From Aliirhizobium wenxiniae (GTDB lineage: Bacteria; Pseudomonadota; Alphaproteobacteria; Rhizobiales; Rhizobiaceae): DNA of 64,000 nucleotides. Location: contig NZ_JACHEG010000013.1 in the NCBI RefSeq assembly GCF_014201355.1, positions 35,840-99,839 on the forward strand, given 5' to 3'. Both the position numbers and the translations under genes were made by a program. This document shows, in pieces, positions 1-8,027 of the stretch. Below the pieces are notes generated by a model. It had not been told where the DNA came from. It did not search any database and saw only the letters and a program-made list of their open reading frames with translations. Position 1 is the stretch's first letter, and every line of letters starts with the position of its first letter.

Positions 1-299
1 AGCGGGAAGGCGATGTTTTTCCTGACGCTCATATGCGGGTAGAGCGCATAGGACTGGAAGACCATGGCGAGGCCGCGGGCGGCGGGGGCCGCTTCCGTGA
101 CATCCTTGCCGTCGATGGTGATGGTGCCGCCGGTCAGGTCTTCAAGGCCGGCGATCAGGCGCAGGAGCGTGGACTTGCCGCTGCCCGAAGGACCGACGAA
201 GACGACGAATTCGCCTTCCTTGATTTCCAGATCGACCGACGGGATGACCTTGGCTTCGCCGAAATGCTTCTGGACTTGTCTGAGTGTAATGCTGCCCAT
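1..299 (-). CDS. ABC transporter ATP-binding protein, UgpC/SmoK type (3' end outside window)
   Basis: This is the N-terminal part of a sugar/polyol importer ATPase; about 99 residues are visible and the gene runs off the left edge. It contains a Walker A motif GPSGSGKST and a Q-loop segment MVFQSYALYPHMSV, the hallmark of MalK/UgpC-type carbohydrate ATPases. The start is the ATG at 297-299, 12 bp downstream of the preceding permease gene in the same orientation. It is the last visible gene of the leftward operon of the polyol locus, so it most likely energises the two permeases at 312-2020. The missing C-terminal regulatory domain prevents a finer call. Confidence 0.9.
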   Translation of the reverse strand, partial: MGSITLRQVQKHFGEAKVIPSVDLEIKEGEFVVFVGPSGSGKSTLLRLIAGLEDLTGGTITIDGKDVTEAAPAARGLAMVFQSYALYPHMSVRKNIAFP

Positions 300-311
300 G
301 ATCGGAATTCC

Positions 312-1136
312 TTACTTAACCGCGCCAAACGTGAGGCCGCGAACGAGTTGCTTCTGGCTGAACCAGCCGAGGATGAGGATCGGCGCAATCGCCATGGTCG
401 AAGCTGCCGAAAGCTTTGCCCAGAACAACCCCTGAGGTGACGAGAAGGAGGCGATGAAGGCCGTCAGCGGCGCCGCATTGGTGGTCGTCAGCTGAATGGT
501 CCAGAACGCTTCGTTCCAGGCAAGGATGATGTTGAGAAGCAGGGTCGAGGCAATGCCCGGAACCGCCATAGGGGTCAGCACATAGACGATCTCTTTCCAG
601 AGGCTTGCACCATCCATGCGGGCCGCTTCCAGGATCTCGCCAGGAATTTCGCGGAAATAGGTGTAGAGCATCCAGATGACGATCGGCAGGTTGATCAGCG
701 TCAGCATGATGGTCAGGCCGACGCGGCTGTCGAGCAGGCCGAAGGTGCGGAAGATGATGAAGATCGGCAGAAGAACCGCAACCGAGGGCATCATCTTGGT
801 CGAGAGCATCCACATGAGGATGTCCTTCGTCCGCTTGGTCGGGGCGAATGCCATGGCCCAGGCGGACGGGATGGCGATGATCAGCGCCAGGATGGTGGAA
901 CCGACCGAGAGGATCACCGAGTTCATGAACGGCTTGAAGTAATCGCGCTGCGTCTGAACGGTGACGTAATTCTCGAACGTGCCGGACGGGATGAGCGAGA
1001 AGCCGGCAATGGCTTCCTGCTCCGTCTTCAGGCTGGTGATGATCGCGTAGAGGATCGGAAAGAAGATGAGGAGCGCCACAACCCAGGCGGCAACGCTCCA
1101 GCCGATCTTAGCTCCGGTGGAAACTGAACGAGCCAT
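312..1136 (-). CDS. ABC transporter permease, MalG/SmoG family (polyol uptake)
   Basis: A 274-residue inner-membrane permease of the binding-protein-dependent carbohydrate family. It shows an N-terminal membrane segment, several further hydrophobic segments, and the cytoplasmic EAA loop (EAARMDGASLWKEI, about residues 170-185) that docks onto the ATPase. It ends in the GLTFGAVK tail typical of MalG-like subunits. It lies between the ATPase and a MalF-like permease, all transcribed leftward with 11-12 bp gaps. By family and by the dehydrogenases next door, the likely cargo is a hexitol (galactitol, D-altritol, sorbitol or mannitol class). The substrate is inferred from context, not visible in the permease. 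Confidence 0.93.
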   Translation of the reverse strand: MARSVSTGAKIGWSVAAWVVALLIFFPILYAIITSLKTEQEAIAGFSLIPSGTFENYVTVQTQRDYFKPFMNSVILSVGSTILALIIAIPSAWAMAFAPTKRTKDILMWMLSTKMMPSVAVLLPIFIIFRTFGLLDSRVGLTIMLTLINLPIVIWMLYTYFREIPGEILEAARMDGASLWKEIVYVLTPMAVPGIASTLLLNIILAWNEAFWTIQLTTTNAAPLTAFIASFSSPQGLFWAKLSAASTMAIAPILILGWFSQKQLVRGLTFGAVK

Positions 1137-1147
1137 GATCTTCTCTC

Positions 1148-2020
1148 CTACTTGTCCAGGTTCTTGCCGACGGCGCGCATCAGGAAGATGGCGACGATAT
1201 TGGCGAGAACGACTGCGATGATACCGCCTGCCGCACCGCCGCCGACGTCGTAACCGAGACGCGCGGTGCGGTAGATCAGGAAGGTGAGGTTGGTCGATGC
1301 GTAGCCCGGTCCGCCATTGGTGGTGACGAGGATTTCCGCATAGATGCCGAGCAGGAAGATCGTCTGGATCAGGATGACGACCGTGACGGCACGCGAAAGA
1401 TGCGGGATCGTCAGGTAGATGAAGCGGTTGAAGAAGTTGGCGCCGTCCATCTCTGCTGCCTCACGCTGCTCGCTGTCGAGGGACTGCAGAGCGGTGAGCA
1501 GGATCAGGGTCGCAAAAGGCAGCCATTGCCAGGCGACGATGATGATAACCGAGAAGAGCGGATATTGGGCGAACCAGTCGATCGGCTGCAGCCCGAAGAA
1601 TTTGGCGATATCGGCAAACACACCATAACCCGGATGCATGATCATGTTTTTCCAGATCAAGGCAGCTACCGGCGGCATGACGAAGAAGGGCGAGATCACC
1701 AGGATGCGGACGATGCCCTGGCCGAAGATCGGCTGGTCGATCAGGAGCGCGATCGCGGTACCACCGATGACGGTGATGGCCAGCACGCCGAGAACCAGCA
1801 GCAACGTATTCCAGATCGACTGGAAGAAGGCCGGATCGGTGTAGAAATACTGGTAATTGAAGAAGCCTGCGAACGATACATTCATCGGCGTCAGCAGGTT
1901 GTAGTTCTGGAAGGAGTAGTACAGCGTCATTGCGAGCGGTACGGCCATCCAGATCAGAAGAACGACGACGGAGGGCGCCATCATAAGGCGTGCCAACGTC
2001 CTGGTGTTCTGCGTTGCCAT
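1148..2020 (-). CDS. ABC transporter permease, MalF/SmoF family (polyol uptake)
   Basis: A 290-residue permease with about six hydrophobic segments and the EAA loop motif EAAEMDGANFFNRF. I place the start at the ATG at 2018-2020 because a strong ribosome-binding site (GGGGAGG) precedes it. A longer open frame reaches 2188 but would overlap the upstream epimerase gene. It forms the transmembrane pair with the permease at 312-1136. The upstream neighbour in the operon is the PF08013 epimerase, 79 bp away. Family assignment is firm; the polyol substrate is inferred from the locus. Confidence 0.92.
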   Translation of the reverse strand: MATQNTRTLARLMMAPSVVVLLIWMAVPLAMTLYYSFQNYNLLTPMNVSFAGFFNYQYFYTDPAFFQSIWNTLLLVLGVLAITVIGGTAIALLIDQPIFGQGIVRILVISPFFVMPPVAALIWKNMIMHPGYGVFADIAKFFGLQPIDWFAQYPLFSVIIIVAWQWLPFATLILLTALQSLDSEQREAAEMDGANFFNRFIYLTIPHLSRAVTVVILIQTIFLLGIYAEILVTTNGGPGYASTNLTFLIYRTARLGYDVGGGAAGGIIAVVLANIVAIFLMRAVGKNLDK

Positions 2021-2099
2021 CTTAAAAAACCTCCCCGGAGAAGACTGGGATGTCTGCCAATGAGCAGACATCGAAACATTTTCACGGTTGCAAAAGGAT

Positions 2100-3371
2100 T
2101 CAGACGGCGTCGGGGCGAGCCGCGCGGTCATAAACGCCCAGGACTTCATCGACGGCAGCGATGAGGATGTCCTGCATTCCGGACGCATCAGTCAGTGCAT
2201 ATTGCGGCAGATACTGACGCAGGAGGGGCTCTGGGATCCGCCTGCCCTCCAGTGCCTTGGCCAAGGCATCGACGGCCGCGGCGGCTTCCGGCCTGTTCCA
2301 GTAATAGCGGATCCGGTCGCTGTAGCTGTAGTGTCGCTGGAGACGGAGCGCGGCCTCGTCGCCATGGTAGTGACCCTGCCAGTCATCCGGGTGTTCGAGC
2401 ATGAGCTTTTCCATCGTCGCGGCCAGCGGACGCGCGCCGTAGGACGGCGCTAGTTCCGATGCGATCATGTCGAGAGCGTAAAGCGCTTCGCGATAGGCAA
2501 ACGTCAGTCCGGGACCGACCTTCAGAATCGCAAATCCATCCTTCACCAGCGAAGCGAGCGCTTCCTCTGGCTGATAATCCGTGGAGTGAGCCTCGAAGAC
2601 CAGCCGGTCATCGTCCTGAAGGACCGCGGCCAGCGACACGGCCTTGGGCGGATCGTAGACGATGACGTTCTCGCTACCGAATTCGACGCCGGGCTGGACG
2701 ACGAATGCCAGAACCCGCTCGAACGCATCGCCAAGCCCCGCAGCCTCGAATATCTCCCGGTGGATCCCGATCGTCGCACGGGCAGCATCCGGCGACGTCG
2801 GCTCCACGGTGTCGAGTACGTGATCCGCGCCGCCCGGCACCGGGACTTCGGTCCCCAGAATATAGACCGGCATGGGCAGGCCCACTGCCTTCGCGGTCTC
2901 TTCAGCGATTGCGCACAGATCGGCAGCACGCCCGGCAATCGTCCGGTCACCGAGCGCGATCGGCTCGCCGGCACATCCCATCGAGGTGTCGATGTGGATC
3001 TTGCTGAACCCTGCTGCCACATAGGCTCGAACCATGTCGCGCGCCTTGGACAGAGCCTCCTCGGCGCGCTGCTTGCGCCAAGGGTTCGGACCAAGATGAT
3101 CGCCGCCGAAGATCACCAGATCGCGGCGCAGCCCTTCCTCGTCCGCGATTTTCCCGACGAGATCAACAAAATCGGCGGGCGTCATTCCGGTGTAGCCCCC
3201 CAGATGGTTCACCTGGTTGCAGGTGGCCTCGATCAGAACATGACTTTCGGTGACGCGGGCACGGCGAACTGCCGCTCGCAGAACGACCGGATGGGCCGAG
3301 CATACGGATGTGATTCCGAAGGGAGATCCTTTTACGCGCGCTGCGGCCAGTTCCAGGAGATACTTGCTCAT
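2100..3371 (-). CDS. D-tagatose-6-phosphate 4-epimerase, PF08013 (GatZ/KbaZ family)
   Basis: A 423-residue protein of the GatZ/KbaZ/AgaZ family (PF08013), often annotated as the non-catalytic subunit of tagatose-bisphosphate aldolase. Family signatures include FGGDHLGPNPW near residue 90, HIDTSMGCAG near 125 and FEAHSTDYQ near 265. No catalytic GatY/KbaY aldolase subunit is present. In A. tumefaciens C58 a PF08013 member in the same gene context was shown by the Enzyme Function Initiative to epimerise D-tagatose 6-phosphate to D-fructose 6-phosphate. The adjacent sugar kinase (1 bp gap, translationally coupled) and the polyol dehydrogenases make that function far more likely here. Cytoplasmic. 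Confidence 0.88.
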   Translation of the reverse strand: MSKYLLELAAARVKGSPFGITSVCSAHPVVLRAAVRRARVTESHVLIEATCNQVNHLGGYTGMTPADFVDLVGKIADEEGLRRDLVIFGGDHLGPNPWRKQRAEEALSKARDMVRAYVAAGFSKIHIDTSMGCAGEPIALGDRTIAGRAADLCAIAEETAKAVGLPMPVYILGTEVPVPGGADHVLDTVEPTSPDAARATIGIHREIFEAAGLGDAFERVLAFVVQPGVEFGSENVIVYDPPKAVSLAAVLQDDDRLVFEAHSTDYQPEEALASLVKDGFAILKVGPGLTFAYREALYALDMIASELAPSYGARPLAATMEKLMLEHPDDWQGHYHGDEAALRLQRHYSYSDRIRYYWNRPEAAAAVDALAKALEGRRIPEPLLRQYLPQYALTDASGMQDILIAAVDEVLGVYDRAARPDAV

Positions 3372-3372
3372 G

Positions 3373-4356
3373 TCAGTTGTCCGATCGGTTGGCGTGGATG
3401 AATTCGTCTAGTTCCGCGAAGCTGGAGACACCCTCCATCGGGCCCCGGCGCGTAACCGTTCTCGCTCCTGCAGCGTTTGCGTATCGAAGTGCATCCTCGG
3501 GAGATTTCCCCTGCCGACGGCAAGTGACGTAGGTCGCGCCGAAACAGTCGCCTGCCCCGGTCGGATCGACTTCTTCGACAATGAAGGCCGGGCAATCCAA
3601 ATGCTGCCCCGCGACGAAACAGGATGAACCCTTCGCGCCGCGCTTGAGAACGATCTCCGCGACACCGGATGAGAGAAGTTTGCCGACAGCCTCCGCCTCG
3701 TCATCGACACCTGCGGCAATAGCGAGCTCCTCACCCGACGGCAGAAGCAGATCGGTGACTGCAAGGATCTGGTCCAGCCGCCTGCGAGCGTCCTCCTGCC
3801 CGGCGAGCAGTTCCTTGCGAATATTCGGATCGAAGGACACCGAGCCGCCCCGCGACTTCACCACGGCGACCGCCTCCATCAGGATCTCGGCGATGCCCGG
3901 AATAGCGAAGGCCGATCCCATGACATGCACGTGCCCTGCCCGCCCGATCAACGTCCTTGCATTTTCGGTCATGCGGATCATGCCGGACGCGGACTTGGCG
4001 ATATTGAAGACGAAGTCACGTGCACCATCCTCGCGATATCGCACAAATGCACTTCCCGTCGGCATGTCGGGCAGGATCTCGATCGCAGTGACATCGGCGC
4101 CGTCCCGCTTCAGCCGCTCGATGTTCAGGCGGCCAAAGTCATCCTCGCCAACGGCTGAGATGATTCCGGCGGGGCTTCCAAGTCTGGCAACCTGATCGAT
4201 GAAGATTGCGGGAGCGCCGCTTGGAAACGGTCCGATCAGCGACTGCGGCTCCATGAAGCCGGCCCCGATGGAGGTCGACATGATCTCCACCAGGATCTCG
4301 CCCGCCGTGATCGTCGGCCCAAGCGCTTCAGGGGCCAAAGGGGATGCGATTTTCAT
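3373..4356 (-). CDS. D-tagatose kinase, PfkB family (PF00294)
   Basis: A 327-residue ribokinase/PfkB-family sugar kinase. The C-terminal PfkB signature DPTGAGD (264-270) supplies the catalytic aspartate D270. The N-terminal substrate lid region (PSGAPAIF, about 45-52) is also recognisable. The start at 4354-4356 is set by a GGGAGGA ribosome-binding site; the open frame extends upstream but into the divergent promoter region. Gene order kinase then epimerase matches the route D-tagatose to D-tagatose 6-phosphate to D-fructose 6-phosphate described for D-altritol/galactitol use in A. tumefaciens. It is the first gene of the leftward operon. Specificity is inferred from synteny; fructose kinase is an alternative. 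Confidence 0.87.
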   Translation of the reverse strand: MKIASPLAPEALGPTITAGEILVEIMSTSIGAGFMEPQSLIGPFPSGAPAIFIDQVARLGSPAGIISAVGEDDFGRLNIERLKRDGADVTAIEILPDMPTGSAFVRYREDGARDFVFNIAKSASGMIRMTENARTLIGRAGHVHVMGSAFAIPGIAEILMEAVAVVKSRGGSVSFDPNIRKELLAGQEDARRRLDQILAVTDLLLPSGEELAIAAGVDDEAEAVGKLLSSGVAEIVLKRGAKGSSCFVAGQHLDCPAFIVEEVDPTGAGDCFGATYVTCRRQGKSPEDALRYANAAGARTVTRRGPMEGVSSFAELDEFIHANRSDN

Positions 4357-4679
4357 GGTTCCTCCCAAATGCTCGCGGCCTGCGGACCAAGCCTCAGACT
4401 TCGCGCAGCAATAAAAGGGAGGAAACCGCAAGTCAACTAAATTTAACGCACGTAAAGTTTTGCAATGCAGCGAAGTTGGGATAGAAAATTGAAAAACAGC
4501 AAACGGAATCAGCGCCTTGGAGATTGCTGCGTAAGCGATTTCGGCATTTTCCTGCATTCTCCGCTTTATCCATTGGCAATTTCTCGGCGGTCTACGGCTT
4601 GACAGAAAGCCTCAGCGAGGCAATAAAAGTTTACATGCGTAAGCTTTACGCACCAACACTCGCAATGGAGGAGATTGTC
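4357..4679. promoter_or_regulatory. Divergent promoter region of the polyol locus
   Basis: This 323-bp gap separates the leftward kinase operon from the rightward binding-protein operon and must hold both promoters. It is A/T-richer than the flanking genes. Its clearest element is the palindrome at 4636-4652. A second weaker site, TTTAACGCACGTAAA at 4442-4456, shares the CGTAAA half-site and lies on the side of the kinase gene, so each promoter may carry one operator. No other coding sequence is convincing here. Confidence 0.6.
4636..4652. promoter_or_regulatory. Candidate LacI-family operator (7-3-7 palindrome)
   Basis: The sequence TGCGTAAGCTTTACGCA has perfect 7-bp inverted arms (TGCGTAA and TTACGCA) around a 3-bp centre. 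It lies 28 bp upstream of the start of the binding-protein gene. It is the only strong palindrome in the divergent region and the locus encodes a LacI-family regulator, so I infer it is that regulator's operator. No consensus for this regulator is known to me. Confidence 0.6.
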
Positions 4680-5993
4680 ATGAGTGTGAAGACCAGCATT
4701 CTTTTGTCGTCTGTCGTCGGCTGCGGTCTCATCGCCGGCATGGCTCATGCCGAAGAGATCACGGTTGCGACCGTCAACAACGGCGACATGATCATCATGC
4801 AGAAGCTGTCCACCAAGTGGGAGCAGGAAACGGGAAACAAGATCAACTGGGTCGTCCTGGAAGAAAACGTCCTTCGTGAACGCGTGACGACGGACATTGC
4901 GACGGGTAGCGGCCAGTTCGACATCATGACCATCGGCGGATACGAGGCACCGATCTGGGGCAAGTCCGGATGGCTTTCAGCCGTCGACGACCTCGGCGAC
5001 GATTACGACTACAATGACTTGCTCGACCCCATCAAGAAGGGCCTGACGGTCGACGGCAAGCTTTATGCGGTCCCGTTCTATACGGAGAGCTCGTTCACTC
5101 TCTACCGCAAGGACCTGTTCGAAGCTGCCGGCATCAAGATGCCCGACCAACCGACATACGAGCAGATCAAGGAATACGCCGCCAAGCTCACCGACAAGTC
5201 GAAGGGCCAGAATGGCATCTGCCTTCGTGGCAAGCCGGGTTGGGGCGAGAACATGGCCTTCTTCGGCACCATGGTGAACACCTATGGCGGCCGCTGGTTC
5301 GACATGGACTGGAAGCCACAGCTCAATTCCGAGCCGTGGAAGAAAGCGACCACCGACTACGTGGAACTGCTGGGCAAATACGGTCCGCAGGGTGCAACCG
5401 CCAACGGCTTCAACGAAAACCAGACGCTATTTGCCACCGGCAAGTGCGCGATGTGGATCGATGCGACATCGGCAGCAGGCCGCGTCTATGATCCAAAGCA
5501 GAGCCAGGTCGCGGACAAGGTGGCATTCACCCGCTCTCCTGTCGCTGTCACCCCCGCCGGTTCGAGCTGGTCGTGGTCGTGGAACCTTGCAATCCCGGCG
5601 ACGACCAAGAAGGGTGAGACTGCGCGGTCGTTCCTGAAATGGGCAACGTCGAAGGACTATGTGAAGCTGGTCGGTGAATCCGAGGGATGGGTTGCCGTTC
5701 CTCCGGGCACCCGCAAGTCGACCTATGCCCTGCCGGAATACCAGAAGGCAGCACCATTCGCGGCGACGGTTCTCGAGGCGATCATGTCTGCTGACCCGTC
5801 GAAGCCGACCAAGGATCCGGTGCCCTATACCGGCGTCCAGTTCGTCGCCATTCCTGAATTCCAGGCAATCGGCACGTTCGTCGGCCAGCAGATCAGCGCG
5901 GCGCTTGCCGGACAACAGTCCGTCGATGCCACGCTGGAAGCGGCCCAGACCCAGGTGACCCGCGACATGACGCGCGCCGGCTATATCAAGTAG
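4680..5993 (+). CDS. Periplasmic polyol-binding protein of ABC transporter (SmoE-like)
   Basis: A 437-residue family 1 extracellular solute-binding protein. It begins with a signal peptide (hydrophobic LLSSVVGCGLIAGMAHA, predicted cut after AHA near residue 25). The start is the ATG at 4680 preceded by GGAGGAG; an in-frame upstream start at 4524 lacks such support. The mature protein captures the polyol in the periplasm for the permeases at 312-2020, which are encoded on the opposite strand. It heads the rightward operon followed by two dehydrogenases and the LacI regulator. Homologues include SmoE (sorbitol/mannitol) and the A. tumefaciens D-altritol/galactitol-binding protein; which ligand it binds cannot be read from the sequence. 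Confidence 0.92.
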   Translation: MSVKTSILLSSVVGCGLIAGMAHAEEITVATVNNGDMIIMQKLSTKWEQETGNKINWVVLEENVLRERVTTDIATGSGQFDIMTIGGYEAPIWGKSGWLSAVDDLGDDYDYNDLLDPIKKGLTVDGKLYAVPFYTESSFTLYRKDLFEAAGIKMPDQPTYEQIKEYAAKLTDKSKGQNGICLRGKPGWGENMAFFGTMVNTYGGRWFDMDWKPQLNSEPWKKATTDYVELLGKYGPQGATANGFNENQTLFATGKCAMWIDATSAAGRVYDPKQSQVADKVAFTRSPVAVTPAGSSWSWSWNLAIPATTKKGETARSFLKWATSKDYVKLVGESEGWVAVPPGTRKSTYALPEYQKAAPFAATVLEAIMSADPSKPTKDPVPYTGVQFVAIPEFQAIGTFVGQQISAALAGQQSVDATLEAAQTQVTRDMTRAGYIK

Positions 5994-6000
5994 CACTCAA

Positions 6001-6050
6001 GGCCTGCCTTTCGGGGCGGGCCCTCCCGAGGGTGTCCGGCGGCTCAGGCC
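6001..6050 (+). promoter_or_regulatory. Stable intergenic hairpin after the binding-protein gene
   Basis: Between the stop of the binding-protein gene and the SDR start lies a strong stem. An 8-bp arm at 6007-6015 (with one bulge) pairs with 6025-6032, and outer arms GGCCTG (6001-6006) and CAGGCC (6045-6050) can also pair. There is no U-run, so it is more likely an RNA-stabilising or partially attenuating element that keeps binding-protein message more abundant than downstream genes. This is inference from structure and position. Confidence 0.45.
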
Positions 6051-6131
6051 GTCGGGCATCGGGGCATCCTTTTGCAACATGAACCATGGACGGCATCTCC
6101 CGATGGGAGTGTGGCCGCTGGAGACATCACT

Positions 6132-6902
6132 ATGAGACTGAAAGACAAGGTTGCCTTCATCACCGGTGGCGCGAGAGGCATCGGCCTTGGCTTCGCCGAA
6201 GCATTCGCGGCCGAAGGCGCAAAGGTCGTCATCGCGGACATCAATATCGATAGAGCAACCGAAGCCGCGTCCGGAATCGGCTCTGCCGCCAAGGCGGTCA
6301 AGCTCGACGTGACCAATGTCGCCGACATAGACCGCGTGGTGAAGGCTGTCGACGAAGAGTTCGGCGGCATCGACATCCTTGTCAACAACGCCGCGATCTT
6401 CGACATGGGGCCGATCAACGGGATTACCGAAGACAGCTATCAGCGCGTCATGGACGTGAACCTCAAGGGGCCGCTCTTCGTCATGCGCGCGGTCTCCAAC
6501 GTCATGATCGACCGCAAGCGCGGTGGCAAGATCATCAACATGGCAAGCCAGGCTGGCCGCCGCGGCGAAGCCCTGGTGACCCTTTATTGCGCCTCGAAAG
6601 CCGCAATCATCTCTGCCACCCAGTCCGCGGCACTCGCCCTCGTCAAGCACGGCATCAACGTCAACGCGATCGCGCCGGGCGTGGTCGATGGCGAACATTG
6701 GGATGTGGTCGACGCCAAGTTTGCGGAATGGGAAGGCCTGAAGCCGGGCGAGAAGAAGGCGCAGGTCGCGAAATCCGTGCCGATCGGTCGCTTTGCGACC
6801 CCAGACGACATCAAAGGGCTGGCTCTCTTTCTCGCCTCCTCCGACAGTGACTACATCCTCGCCCAGACCTACAATGTCGACGGCGGAAACTGGATGAGCT
6901 GA
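6132..6902 (+). CDS. Short-chain polyol dehydrogenase (SmoS/galactitol 2-dehydrogenase-like)
   Basis: A 256-residue classical SDR. It has the NAD-binding TGGARGIG (11-18), VNNAA (84-88) and catalytic S139, Y152 and K156 in the order S-Y-x3-K. The C-terminal segment AQTYNVDGGNWMS is characteristic of the Rhodobacter SmoS sorbitol dehydrogenase group, which also contains galactitol dehydrogenases. It probably oxidises a hexitol to a ketohexose in the cytoplasm. The ATG at 6132 is used; an in-frame start 20 codons earlier would run through the hairpin region. It lies in the rightward operon, 17 bp before the zinc dehydrogenase. Exact polyol is uncertain: galactitol and sorbitol are both plausible. 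Confidence 0.88.
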   Translation: MRLKDKVAFITGGARGIGLGFAEAFAAEGAKVVIADINIDRATEAASGIGSAAKAVKLDVTNVADIDRVVKAVDEEFGGIDILVNNAAIFDMGPINGITEDSYQRVMDVNLKGPLFVMRAVSNVMIDRKRGGKIINMASQAGRRGEALVTLYCASKAAIISATQSAALALVKHGINVNAIAPGVVDGEHWDVVDAKFAEWEGLKPGEKKAQVAKSVPIGRFATPDDIKGLALFLASSDSDYILAQTYNVDGGNWMS

Positions 6903-6919
6903 CACGGGAGTTAAGAACC

Positions 6920-7933
6920 ATGAAGGCCATTCAATTCATCGGAAAGGGAGAGGCGGTTCTGGCCGAGCTCCCTGTCCGCGAAACCGTCCCCGAGGGACAT
7001 GCGCTGATCCGGGTGCGGGCTTCCGGCCTGTGCCACACGGATATCGACGTACTCCATGCCCGGTATGGCCCAGGCGGCTTCCCGGTAATCCCCGGACATG
7101 AGTATGCTGGTGAGATCGTCGCATTGGGTTCAGGAACATCCGGGTTCGCTGTCGGCAACCGCGTGGTGGTCGATCCCAATCTTCCATGCGGTGTCTGCAT
7201 CTCCTGCCGCAGAGGTCTCAGCAATCTCTGCTCGGACCTGAAGGCCTATGGCGTGACCCATGACGGAGGTTTCGGAGAATACAGTGTCGTCCGCTGCGAT
7301 CAGTTGCACGACATCGGCGACATGCCATTTGAAGCCGCCGCCCTTGCGGAACCCCTCGCCTGCGCCCTGAACGGTCTGGGCGCCGCCGGGATTGGACCCG
7401 GTGAACGGCCGCCGGAGCGGGCCGTGATCTTCGGCGCTGGGCCGATCGGTCTTCTCCTCGGCCTGTCGCTCAAGGCTCGCGGCGCAGGAAGCGTCACCAT
7501 GGCCGATGTCAACGAGAGCAGGCTCGCGTTCGCGTCCTCACTTGGTCTGGAAACCGCTGTTTCCGGTTCAGGTGCATTGTCATCGCAAAGGCACGTGTTC
7601 GATTTCGTCGCCGACGCGACTGGTGTTCCGGCCGTGGTGGAGAACATGATAGATCTCGTGGCCGATGGCGGCACTGCGCTTCTGTTCGGTGTCTGCCCAC
7701 CTTCGGCTACAGTTTCCATACACCCGTTCGAAGTCTTCCGGCGACAACTGAAGATCGTCGGCTCGCATTCCCTGAACCGAAACATTCCCGAAGCGCTCGA
7801 TATCCTCAGCGCCGATGATGGCAGCATCGCTCGGCTCGTGAGCCACAAGCTTCCCCTTGAGGACATGTTGCCGTTCTTCCTGGCCAAGCCATCCGACCCA
7901 GCGACGATGAAGGTGCAATTCGTATCAGTGTGA
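6920..7933 (+). CDS. Zinc-dependent polyol dehydrogenase, MDR family (D-altritol 5-dehydrogenase-like)
   Basis: A 337-residue medium-chain dehydrogenase (GroES-like plus PF00107 domains). Catalytic zinc ligands are C38 and H60/E61 in GHE. The structural zinc cluster is C90, C93, C96 and C104. The NAD-binding motif GAGPIG follows near residue 175. In A. tumefaciens a PF00107 member in this same cluster oxidises D-altritol to D-tagatose, and the kinase and epimerase across the divergent promoter would process tagatose. That makes D-altritol the favoured substrate. A related sorbitol or threonine dehydrogenase activity cannot be excluded from sequence alone. Confidence 0.86.
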   Translation: MKAIQFIGKGEAVLAELPVRETVPEGHALIRVRASGLCHTDIDVLHARYGPGGFPVIPGHEYAGEIVALGSGTSGFAVGNRVVVDPNLPCGVCISCRRGLSNLCSDLKAYGVTHDGGFGEYSVVRCDQLHDIGDMPFEAAALAEPLACALNGLGAAGIGPGERPPERAVIFGAGPIGLLLGLSLKARGAGSVTMADVNESRLAFASSLGLETAVSGSGALSSQRHVFDFVADATGVPAVVENMIDLVADGGTALLFGVCPPSATVSIHPFEVFRRQLKIVGSHSLNRNIPEALDILSADDGSIARLVSHKLPLEDMLPFFLAKPSDPATMKVQFVSV

Positions 7934-8027
7934 AGCCTACCTGCCGCTGACCGTGCGAAGAGACATCGGGCTTCCATAGCGGCCGCCCGATGTTAAAAGA
8001 AACGGCGTAGCTAACACGGAGCGTGAA

